A stretch of 64,000 nucleotides of DNA, taken from NCBI GenBank assembly GCA_000442125.1, contig KE546980.1, positions 62,001-126,000 on the forward strand. Direction: 5' to 3'. This DNA comes from Opeltia flavorubescens (taxonomy: Eukaryota; Ascomycota; Lecanoromycetes; Teloschistales; Teloschistaceae). Shown here in pieces: positions 34,999 through 46,317 of the stretch. The notes below the pieces were generated by a model. The model saw only the letters and a program-made list of their open reading frames with translations, searched no databases and was not told the origin of the DNA. The translations under genes and the position numbers were made by a program. Each line of letters starts with the position of its first letter. Position 1 is the first letter of the stretch.

Positions 34999-36009
34999 AT
35001 GAGGTTACAAGCATCCACAGCATACGACGCCCGAACCATCTCTACCAGAACAGATCCGTTGCAAACCCAAACTTCAAGGCTCTGTAGGAATTAGCTATCG
35101 CTGGCTCCCCAATCAAGAACTATACTTCAAGTTGATTCACTTCATGGCCGGGTCCATCACATGGGACGAAATTGTCGATTTAGAATGGCGGGATCAGCAT
35201 TTGAGCTCGATAGAAATGCTCGAAAGGATCAATACGGTGCTCGATCATGCCGAAGTCAAGGTCCAAGTCGCTGAATGAGAACTTCGAATGTTGTCCAAAG
35301 GTGATACAAGGCTGTGGTGAGAGATGGACTTTTGTGCGCAAGAGAAAGTTTGGGACCAAACGCGGAACCACGAATAAGATGTGTCGCTGCCTGCGTGACA
35401 TTGTCTGTATGGGATATAAAATCATGAAAATACTGGATAGCCAGCAACGAATGAAGATACGTCGACTGGTGGATATCCTAGGGACAAATGGGAAACAAAG
35501 CAAGGCCGATGTCAAGCCGGTGTTCTTCAATTGGGCTGTTACACTCGAGATTCATCCGTTTTACCCTGAGATCCAATTGGAGACATCTGGGAGTATATAT
35601 CTTCCACCAGGTTTCCGAATCGACTATACTCAACAGCTGAGTCCATTTGACAATCATAGGACCACTTCTGTCATCCGCAAAGGAAGGTCGACAATACCGA
35701 CCAACGTCGTTTCCATCAAATTTCCGAATGCAGAGGAAATTCTTGCAGTATTAGTGACCAAATACAGGAATATTCCCACCGATATCTTTGAAAAAGTGAC
35801 CGAAGACAGCGGTAAAGTCATTATTGTCATGGTATGTCGACCTCTTCAAATACTCTTTTGAGTACCTAACCGTAACTCAGACCGCAGGCTACCGTGGTTG
35901 CATCGTCCATTCGTCACATGGAACAGATCAAGCCACAACATTCGCAAATGGATGTATGACATGGCAAGTGCTACTGATCCGTAACGACAGTTCTATTAGG
36001 CTTACCTAG
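34999..36009 (+). pseudogene. unrecognised gene, apparently decayed
   Basis: Two overlapping frames with protein-like composition follow one another. The first (to 35279) contains GISYRWLPNQELYFKLIHFM and TWDEIVDLEWRDQHLSSIEM. The second (35247-35861) contains RMKIRRLVDILGT, FFNWAVTLEIHPFYPEIQLE and FPNAEEILAVLVTKYRNIPT. A canonical-looking intron (GTATGT at 35832 to CAG at 35880) could join a third piece ending at 36009. I recognise no family. It lies between the Toprim relic and the helicase and may belong to the same unit. The frame change near 35250 could be a true break or a missed intron. Confidence 0.35.
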
Positions 36010-36340
36010 AGCAAATCATGGGTGGACTTTGCTGGTAGTCTTGATGACGGGCCTCAACGTTTTCTGCTACAGAAGCGATTCGTACGCACATCCAATTATC
36101 TCCTGAAAGGCAGAAGCTACGAAAGGTTCTACTGATCGGAGTCCTTCAACTATTCTATCCCTTGATCGCGATGGTCACTAAGTAGCTGTATCGAGCTCAA
36201 GAGTTCTAGTCCCGGTAGATATCAACGTAGTCAGCAAGGTGTCAGCCCGTAGTTGATATATGATGAATGCAAGCACATCGCACGTTCCTGGGCCCTGAAT
36301 CATGTGATTGTTGTTTTGATGACGAAAACCTGACAGATCA

Positions 36341-36480
36341 GGTCTAGTGAGGACGCTTACCCGTGTAGGAATAGCTCTTTGTGGAGCCGCAACCTTAGAT
36401 CGACCTCGACATATCGACCTCTCGACATAGCTGAGCCAAACTTACATGAAGTATATGGCTACATGGTCATGCAAGTCTCT
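36341..36480 (+). repeat. left arm of an imperfect inverted repeat pair
   Basis: The stretch TGTGGAGCCGCAACCTTAGA (from 36380), followed by a run of TCGAC motifs, a GCTGAGCC-like block and ATGGTCATGCAAG, recurs in reverse complement at about 42690-42840. I judge identity at roughly 65-75% by eye over about 110 bp. The two arms enclose the helicase and the minus-strand gene at 41.0-42.3 kb. They could be element termini or conserved promoter-type sequences. Confidence 0.5.
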
Positions 36481-37240
36481 GATGGATATGGATCGCCCTA
36501 TTCGTCGGATCACATACTCTCCTTCCCCGCGTCTTTAAGACCACACTAGTTGGTCACAGTCGTTCGGTCGAAAGCAGTCCTCCCACACCAACAGTCGCAG
36601 AGCGTTGCCCGGTAAAGATGTTCACGGATTAGCCCTGAGATTTATTGAGCCATAGAAGGTATAGGCAACATGCCATAAACGTACAGGAGATCGTACAAAG
36701 AGCTTTGCTAGGTGATTTGCTGCCGTACTAGCTGTCAATGAGGTAAAAAGGGCAATGGATGAGTAGAGGGAGAGGCGAGAGGTACACAAGACGTATGGAC
36801 ATCGTGATCGAGACCTTCAAGGACTGGTGCGTCTTTTGTTGCTGGTGTGCGAGCTATATAATNGCCAATAGATATGGCCACCAGCAGTTCCCTCTTTCGT
36901 CATGTATAGGCAAGAACAACTAACTCCCACCAACAATCTTCGATGCGAGGGTAGGACCATGACTTGATGTTTCTTGTGTGCGTGTACTGCGCATCGGAAG
37001 GCCAGTCAAGATAAAAATACAGATTTCATTCGCCTCAGATGCTTGGTGATGCTATGGAGCTCTTTGATGATTCTTCATCTCGATATGTCGAAGTTGCTAG
37101 ATAGTAATGTTCTATGCATGTTCAGCACTAATTGTGAAACTTTGCACCCGGATGTTGTTGATCCGAGGCCGACCTTCCTCTAGTGCCCGTCCCAATTCTC
37201 ATTGTTCCTTTCTTCCATATCAACACATCAACTAACACGT

Positions 37241-37500
37241 CGTGGTCATCATCTGCTGGTTGTGGCAGAGTAAAAACTCTGCCATCAATCATCACCATCA
37301 TCATCATACGCATCTCTGTCATCACCACATCAACCAACTTTTCGTGGTCATCATCTGCTGGTTGTGGCAGAGTAAAAACTCTGCCATCAATCATCACCAT
37401 CATCATCATACGCATCTCTGTCATCACCACATCAACCAACTTTTCGTGGTCATCATCTGCTGGTTTTGGCAGAGTAAGAACTTTGCCATCATCATCATCA
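37241..37500 (+). repeat. 102-bp tandem repeat, about 2.5 copies
   Basis: Units start at 37241, 37343 and 37445, each with CGTGGTCATCATCTGCTGGT. The first two are almost identical over 102 bp; the third is truncated and partly replaced by CAT triplets. 102 is a multiple of three, so two frames stay open through it (one His-rich on plus, one Asp/Met-rich on minus). The array ends about 12 bp before the helicase start codon, so it is probably 5' leader or promoter. Confidence 0.9.
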
Positions 37501-37511
37501 TCAACTTCCAA

Positions 37512-40500
37512 ATGGCAAACAATCCTCCCGAGTAAGTACGATCACTTGCTTGATTCTCNCCTGCCACTAACGATATTTTAGATATGATGATCTACAATGG
37601 CAATATCAATTCCGAGAATGGTCTTCATCCCATTTTCCGGAAGCTGGACGTCGTCAGTCCAGTAGTTTGGCACACAATCAGATGAGCGAACGTGCCGATC
37701 GTTGCGTTGTGGAGTTGGGAGATCCCAACAACCATACCAGATTCCATGGTCTCCCCGACCGTCTCGCAGTAAATTTCCACTTGGATGGTGGGTCTTTGAC
37801 CCCAAACCTTAGAATCAGCCTCAAGGACCTTCGTCGAAATAGGCAAGTTTTGTGTGAGATGGTTTTCCGCTCTTTCTCCCACACTTTTCCGCCAGCACCA
37901 AATCCCTCAGTCGATCGGAATAATGCTGGTAACATTGACGAGTTTGACAATCAGCCCTTTCAATTCTCTGACCGACTCTACAATTTGTATGCTGTCATCC
38001 GACCACAGGATGTTTTCGATTCCAAATTGATCGAAATCCTCAGACCTGGGAACTTTCGGATTCTGAACATCACATGGCAGTATCAAGATGTGGTTGTCTT
38101 CAAGCCTGCGGGACCCGTGCATCCAGATCCAGAGGTCCAGCAGATGGTCCACAATGCTCGACAATGCGTGAGGTATTCAAGCATCAGTATATGGTGCAAA
38201 GCAATAGCGCCAATGGTGAGTCACTCACCTAAATGCACCTTATGCATCATGCTGATGGTTATCCAGATCATGGGTCTCAAATTCTTTTTGTCGCAGCCCA
38301 TACCACCACCTCCAGCGTTCTATCTGTACGCGAAGAACGTAGGCAGATCTCCGTTGGAGTCTGCAGTCGTTTCTGGCCTCCCTGGAGACCCAGAAATAGC
38401 ACATCCCGGCAATGAAATCGAAGCATTGATGCGAAGACGTTCACTTGGGTGGACGAATCTCGGACAAGGTAATCAAGGATGGGAAAAGCATGAAGCATGG
38501 CCCTTGTCTGTTCCAATGTATTATGTAGATGAGCGACACTGTGAGGCATGGCAGCATTCCACGATGATGCGCGAGCATCAATACGAGAAGTACGTGGCAN
38601 CCAAAAACCCCAAATTCGGGAATTGCAATGGACGATACAAATTCAATCTGGACTTCACCAACACACGCAATTTTATGGCATCTCAAGCATTCACTGTCTC
38701 GATCAAACCAAGAAACATCCTCGACACTGAATCAGCCCCCAATGAAATCATTTTACCCGTCGAAGGCACTCATGTTTCAATCGACGCTGAACGCCCGTTA
38801 CCAGATAAAAAGGTTGAAAACGTCCAATTCCAAGCCCAGGTTTTGACTTTGGATCGAACCCGCGGCCGAGAAAGCATAAATATGCTGATTATTTGGGCGC
38901 CCAACTCAGGAAGAGTCACCGGTTCATATGATGACCCGGACGACCCTGTATGGAAAGGGGAATTTCAATTTGGGGAATGGGGATCACAATACACTCGCAC
39001 CAGAGCAGCCATTCGCTTCTTACTCTATGGACATGAACGGATCAGGAACGATACTTGGCTGAAGGAAATCTTCCTCGGCCGGAGAACACTCCGACCGTTA
39101 ACCGCACTTGCGAGATACAACCAAGCTGTATATGATACCCTACGTCAACTCCTGGACCTCAACCTGGGGCAAGCGCATGCATTCCGGGCCGCTGTGATCG
39201 TTGATATGAGTCCAGAACTCAGCATAGGACGACTGACCTTGATCCAGGGTCCACCTGGCACTGGGAAGACAGAAGTAGTTGTGGCCTTCATTTTGTATTG
39301 CCTCAAGATCAACAAACAGGTTTTGGTTGTGGCAGGTTCGAATGCTGCTCTGAACGTCATTGCGAAAAGACTTGAACGTGGTTTGAAGAAGGCCGGCATG
39401 AGTCTGGAAGACATCTTCCACCTGAAAGCGCCGGGGGCTGAACAGATGTCAAGGGATCACCAGATGCAGGACATCAATTATACGAATGCTGTTGGAAATG
39501 AACCCGCCGACGTGCAAGAACAAGATCTGCTGGTCCCGGCCGGCCAACAGGCCGCACCGTTTCTTCCAACTTCTCTTTCCCCTGCCAGTCAAGATAGACT
39601 GGATGCATACCTTACTCAACAAGTGTCGGCTGAAGATACACCCTTTTCCTTGGCCCATCATGTTCTCAAGCGAAAGAGAGTCATCGGTCGTCATCCTAGG
39701 ACCGATGGAAGGTCTACTCGAGCCAACGAGGAGATTGAGAAAATGCGCGCTTTTGTTGCAGCGGACAATGCTCAACATACACTTCCACTTCAGGATGCTC
39801 CAGCACCCCAACCACTGACAGGCGACGATTCATTCGATGCGAAATACCTAGAATTGCAAAAGTTTTACTTATCTGGCTGCCGAGCATGTTTAGTGACAGC
39901 TGATTCTGCAGGGCAACGTGCTCTGATATGGATGAAGGCTATCTTTCTGGTTGCTGATGAGGCATCGCAGCTCAAAGACCATCAGTTAATCAACGCATCT
40001 GCTCGGCATCTCCGATTCGGCCGCCTATCTAAAGCAGCATGGGTCGGTGATCCAGACTCTCAGCTACCACCCAACAGCAAAGGCAGGGAGGCGAATGAAT
40101 TCAACCAGTTGACAGAAAGAAGCACAATGGAATGGCGGATTCAACTTGGAGATCCCTACCATATGTTGACGCGGCAGTACCGATCACATCCACAGATCTC
40201 AGGCTTTGTGAGCCGGGAATTCTATCAAGGTCGACTCGTAGACGACCAGTCAGTTTTCAATCGACCCTTTGATGCCATATGGGAACGCTTCGCCCAAGAA
40301 ACCTTTGGGCTTACCACGCATAACATGTTCATCAACGTCGGTGGAGATCATCAACTGTACCAACTCCGAGATGATCCATCTTGCGTCAATCCAGACACCA
40401 TTGCAGAAGTTGTCCGCCTTCTTGGAAGAATGAATCAACATGATGCCATCGATATCTATGAAGATGTCATGGTGATATCCTTCTACAAGTCACAAGTTGC

Positions 40501-40906
40501 ACTCTTGAGTAGTATTGTTGCTTCAAGGTTACCGGACAGAAGAGGCCGCTCGCTCGACATACGGACTGTGGACGGGGCAATAGGGGATGAGAAGAACATT
40601 GTCATATTGGATTTTGTGCGACCAGGTCCGAGGATTGGTTTCCTGACAGAACGTAGGCGACTATGTGTCGCATTTTCTCGCGCAAAACATGCTGTCATTG
40701 GCGTCGGAACGACTCAAATCGGGCGGAGTTCAAATGATCACGGACGTCCCACCGTAGGAGCACAGATTTTGGGCAGATACATTCGGCAGCACGAGCAGAA
40801 TGGAACTTGTATCCGTGATCAAGGTGATGTTGAGGACATTCGGAGGGACTTTGTGACATCTGCTGCTGGATACAGAGTATTCCACAGCGACGATGAAGAA
40901 CATTAA
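37512..40906 (+). CDS. UPF1-like superfamily 1 helicase
   Basis: Exons 37512-37531, 37582-38215 and 38267-40906 (introns 50 and 51 bp) give 1097 residues. The tiny first exon encodes MANNPPE; its GTAAGT donor joins in phase to YDDLQWQYQFREW. The 51-bp intron (GTGAGT...ATCCAG) is stop-free and in frame. Helicase motifs: GPPGTGKTE at about residue 546 (I), VADEASQLKD near 782 (II), WVGDPDSQLPP near 810 (III), RQYRSHPQISGF near 854 (IV), VDGAIGDEKNIVI (V) and RRLCVAFSRAKHAVIG near 1014 (VI). The N-terminal 500 residues are unfamiliar; a long low-complexity insertion lies between motifs Ia and II. Canonical UPF1 zinc-finger cysteines are absent, so this is not the NMD factor. Decayed relatives at 43.7 and 63.5-64 kb show a dispersed family. 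One N lies in codon 38598-38600. Confidence 0.9.
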
Positions 40907-41025
40907 CTTAGAGCTGTATGATAGACTTCTAGCTTTTCTCTGATTCAACTTGCTTTCATCAGATTACAAATGGATTTTTTCCTCGTGAACTATTCGTGGA
41001 ATACGAAGATGAAACAGCTACATTT

Positions 41026-42308
41026 CTAAGTATAATATCGTTGACGAACATAGCTCCTACAGCTTCGTTCTTCCATGCCACGAATCCCTCCCAGCATGGA
41101 ACTAATTCGTCCATAGATTGTATCGTCCCTCCTCGTTCCGGTCTCTTTGACCTTCCTGATTTCCCATGATGGCGTTGAGTATACCGACGTGGTTCGTCGT
41201 GTGCACTGTATGTAATCCACCAGCGAGGGCCCTCTTAAAGATTGGTCGTTCGATACCCTCGCTCGATATGCTTGTGTGTCGATGTCTCCATCTCTTTTTA
41301 GTCGGAGCACGCCAATGTACGACGCCAGATTTACCCTAAACCCATTGCGAGGGTATCGTGAGGCAGTACACATATGCCCAAGCGCGATACTTTCTGGCAT
41401 GAGCTTCGGAAGGAGATCATATAAGAGCGCTCCCATCGTCATCGAACATTCGTATTGGACACAGCTGTTTTCGATGGAGCCCGAAATGCAGACGAAGGCT
41501 AATCATTGGATGACGATGAGCCCAAAGCCTTCTCGAAGAGTACTGAAGACTTGTTCCTTTGCCAGCGCGTTGAAGCGGTGTCCCTGAGCGATGGAAGTTT
41601 TGAGGACTAATGGTCCGGCGTAAGCTTTGGTAGCATGACAGAGGAGGGTGCGCACATGTTTGTTCCACGCCTCATCCGCCGCCTTGTGATTCTCGGCCTT
41701 CTCCTCCAAGACCTTGATGCATTTCCTGAGAGCTGGTAGCGGGGCACTCATTTGTTCCAGGACCTGGGCCGAGGCTGCCCAGCAGCAAAGGTTCTCACAT
41801 TGCCTGCAGATCTAGGGAGATTGTGATCCTATCCTGGGCCTGGGGTAGGTCGAGATGAGCTTAGGTATGCCGACGCGATCGCTTGGTCGAGCTGACTTCA
41901 AGGCTTAAGTGCGCTGGTTAGAGCCTGCGCTCAATAGACGACCCTTTGTGATGGAGCTGTGTTGCGGAAGGTTCCTAGAGTAGAGGTCAACCTACAATGC
42001 GGTGGAACTATGAGGGAAGGGGAATTACCTTCCTCGTTGGTGGCAGAGCTAGCTACAGCTGAGTAAGACGCGATGCTGTTCCATGCTGGTGATCTTGGAG
42101 ATGTGGATGGGTTGGGCTGGAAATGATGATCCCGTTCACAGTGAATGCAGATCAAACTTGACATAGTAGAAAGAGCTTCTTCAGCGGTACCACGGCAACG
42201 GCAAGGTATCGTGGAATTTTCGGAAAGATCTAGCTCGTATGGGGCTAGATACATATATTGAACGAAACATAGGCTATTTGAGAGATACAACGGAAACATT
42301 CGCCTCAT
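41026..42308 (-). CDS. unrecognised minus-strand gene, convergent with the helicase
   Basis: A continuous minus-strand frame from about 41800 to 41026 reads CENLCCWAASAQVLEQM, PALRKCIKVLEEKAENHKAA, WNKHVRTLLCHATKAYAG, FNALAKEQVFSTLREGFG and, after an in-frame TGA near 41505 where a Trp codon would fit, LYDLLPKLMPESIALGHM and further to the stop. An upstream exon may start at 42170-42308 (MSSLICIHCERDHHF). Helix-rich composition and conserved-looking Cys pairs suggest a real protein with a small zinc-binding start and an alpha-helical body. I do not recognise the family. The TGA makes the gene suspect; a short intron does not remove it. Confidence 0.4.
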
Positions 42309-42419
42309 TCTATTGGATATGTTGATACTGAGGTAGATGAATGAGCAATCAAGGAATATACGATAGCTCGAAAGAGCTCTAAAACTACCAGATCATCAAG
42401 CATGAATCATCAAGGCCCC

Positions 42420-42540
42420 TTTACTTCTTCGGCCCAGTTCTCTTTTTCGACCCAACTCTTTTCTTCGGTGTTTCTCTCTTCTTCGGTCCAGCTTTCTCCT
42501 TCGGCTCAGCTCTCTTCTTCCGCCCAAATCTTTTTGCGTT
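42420..42540 (+). repeat. degenerate pyrimidine-rich minisatellite
   Basis: Imperfect units of about 18-22 bp of the type CTTCGGCCCAGCTCTCTT recur five or six times with drift (CTTCGGTCCAGCTTTCTC, CTTCGGCTCAGCTCTC and similar). The translation is Ser/Gln-rich and probably meaningless. Confidence 0.7.
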
Positions 42541-42689
42541 TTCCGCTTTCAAGTGCCCCAGCCCTCTTCTCAGCCCACTCTTACTGTCACTCTGGATTTC
42601 AAGTCCATGTCTACATGGTCAGATTAGTTCATACAACTCACTCATCCTTCCACACCCACCAAATCATCAAGGAGCGTGGATTTTGAACA

Positions 42690-42840
42690 GCTGATATCGC
42701 CAAAACCTTGCAGGACCATACGGCCCCATATCACAGGAATTCGAGCTTAGCCTGGTTAATTCGAGGAGTCGATATACTAAAGTCGATTTAAGGTTTCGGC
42801 TCCACAGCAAGACTAAGTCTTCGTATAGGCGATCTGCTAA
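42690..42840 (-). repeat. right arm of the imperfect inverted repeat pair
   Basis: Its reverse complement contains TGTGGAGCCGAAACCTTAAA (near 42807-42788), then ATCGAC and TCGA motifs and ATGGTCCTGCAAG, in the same order as the left arm at 36.34-36.48 kb. Confidence 0.5.
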
Positions 42841-43640
42841 CGCTGGCGAGATGATCATAAAATGGACAATGAGTCTCAGTATCCACACGTTCTGCCCAAG
42901 CGTCTAGATGAAATCGAAGGGATTAGCAGTTCTAATCAAGTTGTTGAGGGTATCAATGGAGATAAAGATGGGCCAGACGGCACCCAATAGAGTTACTGCT
43001 AGATTTTACTTCTGAGCTGAACACCTCGCTGGTCAAACAACCACCGTCGGCTCCAGATGATCATGGAATCCATTTATACCCTTCAAATAATCAAGATAGA
43101 AACTTGACGGCATTTGTATTGCTTCATTTGATATCTGTGTATTTTACTCCTACCAAGTCATCCATCAATAACCGCTTCGAATGAAATATCAAGTATTCGA
43201 CTACTCATTCCCGTAGATCGGAAGTAGATATCTATTCCAATTACAAGAACGCAATGAAGGCGGAGCTGCGGACGCAACAATGGTTAAAGGGAACATAGGC
43301 TAGAGGGTAATGGGAAACCAAAAATGCCCAAGGCCGCAGTTAATCGTCAATAGCTAATCATATTACGAAGATGAGAAGTCGAAAAGTCGGAACCTCGAGA
43401 TCAGGATAAGCTTGCCCATGGCTCCACTAGCAGCGGGTCCTGCTGAAAGAGAGCAACTATAAGGAGCGGGCAGTCCTTGTAAGAAAGCTAAGCCTCACCT
43501 ACCTAGGTACCAGGGAGCGCACTCGTCCAAACCACTAATCCGAACCACCATAGCAGGGGAATATACGTGCACCTGCAAGATCGACACAAAATTTGTTGAG
43601 CCGGGCTGGGACAGCATAATCTACCTGTGCAAGCCGAAAC

Positions 43641-43900
43641 CAGCATTGGATTCCCCTGCTGAACGTTTGCTCCATGCTCGATGGTTGGAGTTGGAAAAGC
43701 ATCACAAATCATTCACGAGGGCTTACTCGATGCTAGCAGACTCTGCGGCGTAGCCCCCAGCACAATGGCTTGTAGGTAAACATTTCATTGGCGATAAAGC
43801 GTCCCAGATCAAGGACCATCAGTTTGTCAATACAGCAACCCGACATCTTCGTAATCACAGCTTGCAATCTCGCGGAAGCGGCCCAAGAGGAAGTGGGAAT
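43641..43900 (+). pseudogene. fragment of a second UPF1-like helicase copy
   Basis: The plus strand reads ARWLELEKHHKSFTRAY, LADSA, then HFIGDKASQIKDHQFVNTAT and RHLR. This aligns with the helicase at 37.5-40.9 kb: AKYLELQKFYLSGCRA, TADSA, FLVADEASQLKDHQLINASA and RHLR. The fragment covers the region just before and across motif II, with the motif itself altered. The surrounding 43.9-44.7 kb has open pieces but no clear helicase motif, so the copy is short or badly decayed. Confidence 0.7.
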
Positions 43901-46317
43901 GCTACTTATATCATAGAAAACTTCATCAAGGCGAGTGCATTCTGGATGGAATTGCCTAGCAATTACGAGGACGTATGACAATAACTTGGATAATTCCGAT
44001 GAATACATTGTAGAACGCTTCCAGCTCAATTCGTCATGAATCCAAGGGCTTGATAAATGCTTTGAATCGCATGCAAACTAGCTGAGGAAAAGAGATGTAG
44101 ATCATATAAATATCCCAGAGCTAACATCTTGGTTAAACTTCTTAAAGCGGATTTGTCAACAAGTGCTCCGGTCGTTCTTCATTGCTCGCAAGTGATGCGG
44201 CTGTCTTTTATGAAACTCAAGGCACTGGGATTAGCAATGTCACAGAGCCTGGAAGAGGCTTGAAGGTGTCAGATGAAGCTTTGCTACTAAAAGGGGCCCA
44301 ACAGTGGGCTTCCTTTTGGGCAGAGTTCAGGCTGGTTTTCGACCATCGATAAGGGGATGTTAAAAACGTGCTTCATATATTATCAGAGCGAGTGCCTTGT
44401 GAGAAATAAGAGCGCCAAGGTTGAAGAATTTGATGTGTGTCTGGGCAGCTTAGACGCCGTGGGGGGGGGGCACATGTTTGTTTCATGCCTCCACATATCG
44501 TAGCTGATCTTTCCTCCCTGCCTTGTCTCAATCACTGCCTGAGCATACAATGGCAAGCGTTGAGCTCGGTGACGACGGATCAGCAACTCGATCGCACACT
44601 CAAGCAGGCCTACCTCTCAGACAGCAGCGTGCTTGGAGTGGGTGACTCAGATGGCGCATTCGTTTGTCAAATATTGAATCCAAGTTTCGACTTAGACTAG
44701 TGGTCGTTGCAGCTTTGAACATGTATCGCACAGTCTGTTGGTGCAATCCGGAGTCCTCCCCGTCAAGTAATTATATTCGAGCGAGTATGCCGTCGATGAA
44801 TAGAAAATTATTTTGATTACATCCTTCGTTCGACAACGGGAATTATATTTCTTACCATCCTTTACGTAAAGAGCTCTGCTTGCCCTTCGTCTTACTGTGG
44901 ATCTGGATTCTTGGATGAAGAATCTCTATGATATTTCTCCCTAATGGAACGTGTACGCCAGTCCAATGTTGCTTTCGATATGGTCTTGCGCAAATCCGGG
45001 ATGACGATTAAACTAAATAATCGTCGGATTGCCTAAGTGATTCTCCTGACAGTGCATAATCTCATGCCTATGGCATCGTACATCAATTTGAGAACCATGC
45101 GTAGTTGCGCTGACAGTATTAACGTGTTTATTTGCTTTGCTGTGCGCATATACGGGTTACATAGATTCCCCACGATCAGAGAACATAATCTGCGGTGATC
45201 ACGAGAACGAAAATTCTGGTCAATGTCAAGACTGTCGTTCTTACCCTCGCGAAGGGCTTTCGTGCGTCTTCAGGTTCATACTATTCTTCCAGGAGGAATT
45301 CGATTTGAAAAGCGGCTGAAGAACATCATCTGCGACCTTTATCCTCCAAAAGCTCCACCCTCTTCTGTCTGCATGTGCTCAATGCTCATACAACTTGCGA
45401 TTAGACTGCTTCGGACGAGAAGTGTCACAGCTAAACTACTCCATCAGCTCTTTAAGCCCTCTTGATCTACTTTTGGGCAATGCTAGTTTCTATGAGCTTC
45501 GGTCTCCGGTCTATTATGCGCTGACACGAACACGAATCAAACTTCTTAGATTCTAATCCTCGTTTATCCGTCATTTTGTGTGACAACTCCTTGTCTGATT
45601 ACTGGTCTTCGGCTGCTTCACGTAACTCAGATCCGTCTATTTCCCCTCCACCGAACAACATCCTCCTCGGATTCGCAAAATCGTACATCTGCTAAAACTA
45701 CAATTTTTCACCCCCAAAGCTCTGCGCATGTAGATATCGGCGGTATGGTTTAGCAGCTTCCATGCATGCTTCATTCTATCGTCGAACGATTCTGAAGTAG
45801 ACCTTCTGCACGCTTCCAGTCCATGGACGGATGTGAATACTTGCGCAATATCAGGTTTACAGCGCTATCCATCCATACCCCAGAAGCATTAGCACTTTCT
45901 ACGCGTCGATGGCTTTGCATTGAAAGTAGGCTTATATTCCCACGTGCTGTGACGGTATAGACTATATCATTTCGATTAATTGGACAAACCCCATGTGGGA
46001 GATACGCACTAGTTTGCGCAAGTTACCCATGTCCCCCGTTTAACTGAGTCATACTTTCTCCACCACGAAAAGAAAAAGAAATATAAAATATTCGAATTCC
46101 CTTCGCTCCTCCCTCAACCTCCAACCTTCCCCCCTACATCCACGCAAAGCCAAAGAAGCACAGGAATGCAAACCCCCATCTCCCAACGCACCACATTTCG
46201 ATCAACCGTCGCATTCCGCAGCTAATACCAGTTTTCTTACCAATCCATATTCACCAAAACTACTTTTCCACAGCATAATAATCCATCACTCACCACAAAC
46301 ACAAACACACACAAAAG
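43901..46317. other. intergenic, nothing clearly coding
   Basis: About 2.4 kb after the helicase fragment. A protein-like stretch at about 44190-44350 (VSDEALLLKGAQQWASFW) may be further relic sequence. A poly-G run lies at 44461-44470. The last 250 bp are C/A-rich, as expected of a fungal promoter and 5' leader for the eIF5A gene. Confidence 0.45.

Noticed and set aside
37128-37511. Minus-strand frame of 127 codons over the 102-bp repeats
   Set aside because: As a gene it rests only on a tandem repeat with length divisible by three, with no unique domain. Kept as an observation, not as a CDS.
37512-40906. Identification as the canonical nonsense-mediated decay factor UPF1
   Set aside because: The Cys/His-rich N-terminal domain of UPF1 is absent, motif II is DEAS and decayed copies are nearby, so it is a UPF1-like accessory helicase.
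31900-44000. LTR retrotransposon or other retroelement
   Set aside because: No long terminal direct repeats, reverse transcriptase, integrase or primer-binding site could be seen; the content is helicase and Toprim-like sequence.
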